From contig CAUFRO010000007.1 of NCBI GenBank assembly GCA_959027945.1, forward strand, positions 1 to 63,624: a DNA stretch of 63,624 bases, in the 5' to 3' direction. The translations under genes and the position numbers were made by a program. Below are positions 59,832 through 63,624 of this stretch, one piece after another (the first letter of the stretch is position 1; each line of letters starts with the position of its first letter). The stretch comes from an uncultured Collinsella sp. GTDB taxonomy: Bacteria > Actinomycetota > Coriobacteriia > Coriobacteriales > Coriobacteriaceae. The notes under the pieces are model-generated. The model was not told the DNA's origin. It did no database searches and saw only the letters and a list, made by a program, of their open reading frames with translations.

Positions 59832-61172
59832 ATGTTGACTACCAAGGAAGCAGCCGAGCTGCTCGGCATCACCCCGCGCAGGGTGCAGGAGCTCATTAAG
59901 AACGGCGCGCTGACCGCCCGCAAGGCTTCTGGCGTGTGGCTTATCGACAAAGACAGCGTAGACACGCGACTCCGCTCCGTGACCAAAACGGGGGGACGTC
60001 CCCGCCGCGGCCACGGTAAAAGCGAGATCGCGTTCACCCTCATGAACCGCACGTACGAAGTCGCTCAGCTGGTCTACAGCACATCGCGAAAAGACTTCAC
60101 CCACATCGGCGCCGACGTCGATTACGCCCACGCCCCTATTGGGGTATTTGGCCCTAATAGCCCCGTATCGCTCGACTCTTTCCGCACTTGGTGGCGCGGC
60201 CGCGGTATCCCGCTCGCACGCATTGGGCTAGCCTCCCTGCTTGCAGAAGCCGCAGTTGATGTTCCCGATGAACTCGTACAGCGAAATCTAGGCCTCTCCT
60301 TATCCGACCAGTATTGGATTAGGCCCCAAGGCTCCGGTCTTGCGTGGAAAGATATCAATTTCTTCAATAATGCTTTTGACGACGTCTCTCTCAGCATCGC
60401 GCCCTTCGCCCCAGAGGGTAAGGCAGCTGCCGCAAAGCCCGACAACACCTCGGACGGCAATCTTCAAAAGTACTGGACATGCGAGGATGACCGTCGAATC
60501 CTCCACAAGGCAGGTGCGCATCTAAACCAGGAACCTTATAACGAGCTGGTGGCGACTGCACTCCACCGTCGCATCCTAAACACCTGCGATTATGTGCCTT
60601 ACTCGCTCGAGGGCACGGGCACTTCCGCCCTGAGCATATGCGATGTCTTCTTAACTGATGAAGAAGAATATGTCCCTGCGTTCTATGTAAACCAGCATGC
60701 AAATGCAGACGAGCGACTAACCGATTACGAACGGTATGTAGCAAACTGCGAAGAGCTTGGAGCGACAGATATAAAAGACGCCCTTGACCGCATGATCGTG
60801 TGCGACGACATCATCGCCAACTATGACCGCCATTGGCGTAACTTTGGCCTTGTGCGAAACGTAAACGCGCTAGTCTGCAGACCAGCCCCCATCTTCGATT
60901 CGGGCTCATCACTCTGGTGCAACATATCACTAGAAGAGCTTAGGGCGGGAGAGCACAGTTTTACCAGCGCACAATTTCATTCAAGCCCCGCCAAACAAAT
61001 GTTGCTCGTCGAGGACATGGGCTGGTTTGACGGCGACAAACTCGAAGGCTTCGTTGACGAGGCAATCGAGATTCTGTCTAAAAACGATGCCCTAGCAGCG
61101 AGACTGCCTTATCTAAAAGAGGCGCTAACGTGGCGCCTCGAAAGAATGATCGACATCGCTGAATGGAGTTAG
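59832..61172 (+). CDS. HTH (excisionase-type) fused to a HipA-like kinase
   Basis: A 446-residue protein. Residues 1-45 form a MerR/excisionase-like winged helix (LTTKEAAELLGITPRRVQEL...SGVWLIDKDSV). Residues about 60-445 match the HipA-like kinase family: WWRGRGIPLARIGL, LGLSLSDQYWI, the phosphate-binding SDGNLQKYW (Lys213), the catalytic loop NYDRHWRNFG (Asp332, Asn337) and the metal site FDSGSS (Asp356). HipA kinases phosphorylate protein targets and can cause growth arrest. No separate antitoxin gene adjoins. The 27-bp palindrome directly upstream suggests self-control. Target unknown. Confidence 0.82.
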   Translation: MLTTKEAAELLGITPRRVQELIKNGALTARKASGVWLIDKDSVDTRLRSVTKTGGRPRRGHGKSEIAFTLMNRTYEVAQLVYSTSRKDFTHIGADVDYAHAPIGVFGPNSPVSLDSFRTWWRGRGIPLARIGLASLLAEAAVDVPDELVQRNLGLSLSDQYWIRPQGSGLAWKDINFFNNAFDDVSLSIAPFAPEGKAAAAKPDNTSDGNLQKYWTCEDDRRILHKAGAHLNQEPYNELVATALHRRILNTCDYVPYSLEGTGTSALSICDVFLTDEEEYVPAFYVNQHANADERLTDYERYVANCEELGATDIKDALDRMIVCDDIIANYDRHWRNFGLVRNVNALVCRPAPIFDSGSSLWCNISLEELRAGEHSFTSAQFHSSPAKQMLLVEDMGWFDGDKLEGFVDEAIEILSKNDALAARLPYLKEALTWRLERMIDIAEWS

Positions 61173-61199
61173 CGAGGCAGCATTGCCCCGCCAACTCCC

Positions 61200-61877
61200 C
61201 TACCTCCCGCGAAGGGCCTTGAGCTTGGCCAGGGCATCGGGGCTCAGGCGGCTGCCCAGGGTCATCTTGATCTGCGGAGCTTCCTCTGCCTCGTGAACGT
61301 CGTTATCGATCTGTTTGATCTCGTCCACCAGCATACGGCTCGAGATGCGCGTAACACCCTTGCCCATGACGACGGCCTGGATCGTGCCGTCGCTCGATAC
61401 CACGGAGCACGCGCGGCCTTCCTCACGTGCCTCGATGCAGAGCTTCTGCACCACGGTATCGGCCGATACGCCCGTCGGCGAAAACTCGATGCGCACGCCA
61501 CGGGCCGGCAGGTTGGGGCGCTCGTTGGAGATATTGCCCGCGCCGTCGAACACGATCACGGCCTCGTAGCGGCCTTGGGCAAACGCGGCAACGTCGTTGA
61601 TGAGGGCAGTGCGCGCCATATCGTGAACGTCGCTGGAATACGGATCGTCGGAATGGTCGTACACGAGCTTTTCGTAGCGCGGCGTGCAGTGGATCACGTT
61701 GTAACCGTCGACCACCAGCAGCTCGGGCTTATTGGAGTGCACCGTCGAGACTGGGTCGGCGATAGCCTGCGCAAACGCATTGCCGCCCACGCCATAGGTC
61801 GCGGCCGAAACAATCGGCTTGGCCGAGCCCTCGCCAAAGCGCTTGGCCTTGGACTTAGCGCGGTTCTTCTTGGACAT
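61200..61877 (-). CDS. NYN-domain ribonuclease (YacP/Rae1-like)
   Basis: A 225-residue protein with a PIN-like NYN nuclease fold: LLVVDGYNVIH near 53-63, EAVIVFDGAG, GVSADTVVQKL and VVSSDGTIQ supply the acidic residues. B. subtilis Rae1 (YacP) cleaves mRNA on the ribosome and its gene, like this one, lies near rlmB and cysS. The Lys/Arg-rich N-terminus (1-20) may aid RNA binding. It starts 3 bp after the rlmB stop. Confidence 0.88.
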   Translation of the reverse strand: MSKKNRAKSKAKRFGEGSAKPIVSAATYGVGGNAFAQAIADPVSTVHSNKPELLVVDGYNVIHCTPRYEKLVYDHSDDPYSSDVHDMARTALINDVAAFAQGRYEAVIVFDGAGNISNERPNLPARGVRIEFSPTGVSADTVVQKLCIEAREEGRACSVVSSDGTIQAVVMGKGVTRISSRMLVDEIKQIDNDVHEAEEAPQIKMTLGSRLSPDALAKLKALRGR

Positions 61878-61880
61878 GCG

Positions 61881-62795
61881 CTACTCCTCCCCCATGAGCT
61901 CGCCGGCATTGCGGCGCAGCCACTCAAAGCACAGCGCGGTGGTCGCCTGGGCAACGTTGAGGCTCTCGGTCATGCCACGCTGGGGAAGCTTGGTCAAAAA
62001 GTCGCATTTCTCGAGCACCAGGCGCGAGATGCCGTCGCCCTCGGAGCCCATGACGAGTGCCACGCGGCCCTCGAAGGGAGCATCCCAGCAGCTGCCCTCG
62101 GCGTGCTCGGAGGCGCCGCCCACCCAAAAGCCAGCGGCCTTGAGGTCGTCGAGTGCACGGGCGATATTGGGCACCTGCGCGATAGGCAGGTGCATGACGG
62201 CGCCGGCAGAGGTCTTGTAGCTGCCCACGGTCACGCCGGCGGCACGCTTATTGGCAATGATGACGCCGGCCGCGCCCACAACCTCGGCAGAGCGCACGAT
62301 GGCGCCAAAGTTGCCGTCGTCGGTCACATGGTCGAGCAAGATAACGAGCGCCGGGCCGTCGCCCGCGCGGTCGAGGATATCGGCGACATCGGCGTAAGGG
62401 AAGTTGCCAACCTCGAGCGCAATGCCCTGGTGAGCGCCATGGCTCGACAGTGCATCGAGCTGTGCGCGCGGCACATACTTAATGCGGACGCCTGCAGCGT
62501 TGAGGTCGTCGACCAGACGAGACAGGGCGGCATCGCGCTCCCCGCCCTCGGCGATGAGCGCGCACTTGATGGGAAAACCAGTGCGTAGCGCCTCAGCGGC
62601 AGCACGACGACCCTCGATGAACTCACCCTTGGGAGCCTGGGCAGCGTCGCGGTTGCGATCGCGCTGCGGACGTGCGGCCTGGGTGCGATCGCGCTGGCCC
62701 TTGGGAGCGGCAGCGCGGTCATTGCGGCGAATCGGACGCGAGCCAGAAGCAGCCTGCTTGCCTCCACGCGATGCACGCTTGCGATTGTCGGCCAT
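61881..62795 (-). CDS. rlmB: 23S rRNA (guanosine-2'-O-)-methyltransferase RlmB
   Basis: A 304-residue SpoU/TrmH-type methyltransferase expected to modify 23S rRNA. A basic, low-complexity N-terminal extension (1-60) precedes the substrate-binding domain (FIEGRRAAAEALRTGFP) and the knotted catalytic domain (LDHVTDDGNFGAIVRSAEVVGAAGVI, LVMGSEGDGISRLVLEKCD, ESLNVAQATT). AAGGAGG precedes the ATG. Part of cysS-rlmB-yacP. Confidence 0.92.
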   Translation of the reverse strand: MADNRKRASRGGKQAASGSRPIRRNDRAAAPKGQRDRTQAARPQRDRNRDAAQAPKGEFIEGRRAAAEALRTGFPIKCALIAEGGERDAALSRLVDDLNAAGVRIKYVPRAQLDALSSHGAHQGIALEVGNFPYADVADILDRAGDGPALVILLDHVTDDGNFGAIVRSAEVVGAAGVIIANKRAAGVTVGSYKTSAGAVMHLPIAQVPNIARALDDLKAAGFWVGGASEHAEGSCWDAPFEGRVALVMGSEGDGISRLVLEKCDFLTKLPQRGMTESLNVAQATTALCFEWLRRNAGELMGEE

Positions 62796-62938
62796 AGAAC
62801 GGCCTCCTTAAATAGATAACGAACAAGAATCGACCGTCCGAGCCACGGCACCTTGCCTTTCAATCGTCGGGCATGACCACCAGGTCTATGCCCTCCTCTT
62901 TCAAGGCAATCTGCCGTACCTCGAACGGTCGACAAATA

Positions 62939-63624
62939 CTAGAGAGTCTTAATACGGGTGCCGGCGGTAGTATCTTCAATCGTCAGGCCCAGGTCCTTGA
63001 GCTGATCGCGGATGGCGTCTGCCAGGTCCCAGTTCTTGGCGGCACGGGCCTCGGCGCGAGCCTCGAGAATCTTGGCAGCGGCCTCGTCCACGTCGTCACC
63101 CGTGTAGGCGACCAGGCCGGCGGCGACGCCTAGCAGCCCCAGCGGCAGCTCGACCTTGGGCTCGGGAAGCTCAACGCCAAACGTATCGAGCAGCTCGGCC
63201 AGCGTATCGGCGGCAGCCAGGGCTGCGGCCTTGTCGGCAGCATCGCCCGCCTGCTCCAGATACTGATTGCACTCGGTGACAAAGCCAAAGACGGCACCCA
63301 TGGCACCGGCGGTGTTAAAGTCGTCGTCCATGCACTCCTTAAAGGCGGTGCGGGTATAGGCGGCCTTGGCGGCAAACGCCTCGGATGCTGCCTCATCGGC
63401 ATCGGCCGTCGCATGGTTCGCAGCCCAGCGCAGGTTCTCGACCGTACCGGCGATACGCGTGAGAGAGTTCTCGGCACCCTCCAGGCGCTCCCAGGAGAAG
63501 TCGAGCGGCGAGCGATAGCTCGTCTGCAGCATCAGCAGGCGCAGGGCGGCAGCGGAGTGCTGCTCGAGGACCTCGGCCAGCGTAAAGAAGTTGCCGAGCG
63601 ACTTGGACATCTTCTCGCCGTCGA
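62939..63624 (-). CDS. cysS: Cysteine--tRNA ligase, C-terminal part (runs off the window)
   Basis: The window contains about 228 C-terminal residues; the N-terminal catalytic half lies beyond 63624. The KMSKS loop (DGEKMSKSLGNFF) is at the edge of the window, followed by the DALR domain (MDDDFNTAGAMGAVFGFV) and a terminal LADAIRDQLKDLGLTIEDTTAGTRIK typical of CysS. It is upstream of rlmB with a 143-bp gap. Confidence 0.93.
   Translation of the reverse strand, partial: DGEKMSKSLGNFFTLAEVLEQHSAAALRLLMLQTSYRSPLDFSWERLEGAENSLTRIAGTVENLRWAANHATADADEAASEAFAAKAAYTRTAFKECMDDDFNTAGAMGAVFGFVTECNQYLEQAGDAADKAAALAAADTLAELLDTFGVELPEPKVELPLGLLGVAAGLVAYTGDDVDEAAAKILEARAEARAAKNWDLADAIRDQLKDLGLTIEDTTAGTRIKTL

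Noticed and set aside
59534..61172. Integrated mobile element at tRNA-Thr
   Set aside because: No integrase, no attachment-site duplication and no phage genes; only the HTH-HipA-like gene is present.
62878..62938. Short open stretch between cysS and rlmB ending LVVMPDD
   Set aside because: About 20 codons, no start; possibly a relic of a lost gene, but too short to call.

Overview
The window is a high-GC chromosome segment, most likely from a Coriobacteriia member (Collinsella-like). This is inferred from Gram-positive core genes in high-GC codon usage, a FabK-type fatty acid cluster, a fused AccD-AccA, GTG and TTG starts on rpoB, rpoC and rpsL, and gut-style beta-glucoside PTS genes. No 16S gene is present, so the assignment is an inference. 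Most of the window is conserved core genome. No prophage, insertion sequence, plasmid origin or CRISPR array was seen.

Layout. 0.2-3.4 kb (minus): histidine phosphatase, CDF cation transporter, frameshifted PTS EIIC. 3.5-12.6 kb (minus): a fatty acid operon transcribed fabH-acpP-fabK-fabD-fabG-fabF-accB-fabZ-accC-accDA, with biotin ligase birA divergent at its head; BirA would charge AccB for the carboxylase encoded in the operon. 13.7-28.6 kb (minus): rplJ-rplL with an L10 leader, galU, rpoB-rpoC, rpsL-rpsG-fusA-rpsJ. 28.9-38 kb: aminotransferase, a possible flavoprotein, DNA-deoxyinosine glycosylase, GH13 amylase, MFS exporter, FeoA-FeoB iron transporter, esterase. 38.2-50.3 kb (plus): stand-alone PTS EIIA, asnS, WYL-type regulator, TrpXYZ-like ABC transporter, surface 5'-nucleotidase, MscS channel, and a two-gene unit joining a ParB-like/BMP protein to a phosphoesterase. 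50.4-54.8 kb (minus): tRNA-Tyr, tRNA-Thr, tRNA-Met, tuf, then rpmG, tRNA-Trp, secE, nusG, rplK, rplA, close to the E. coli order but with rplJL-rpoBC moved elsewhere. 55.2-59 kb: RpiR regulator divergent from a GH1 phospho-beta-glucosidase and PTS EIIBC. 59.5-63.6 kb: tRNA-Thr, an HTH-HipA-like kinase behind a 27-bp perfect palindrome, an NYN-domain endonuclease, rlmB and the 3' part of cysS.

The most unusual content is in the intergenic DNA. At least five families of palindromic elements occur. Three copies of a roughly 130-bp element share a conserved 64-67-nt core but carry long arms that are complementary within a copy and partly or wholly different between copies. At least six small hairpins share a GGGACA core with unrelated arms, some placed as terminators. 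There is also a 62-bp tandem hairpin array and a pair of inverted repeats with identical spacing. The protein-level oddities are an extended RpoB fork loop 2, Arg88 in S12, and the self-contained HTH-HipA-like kinase gene.
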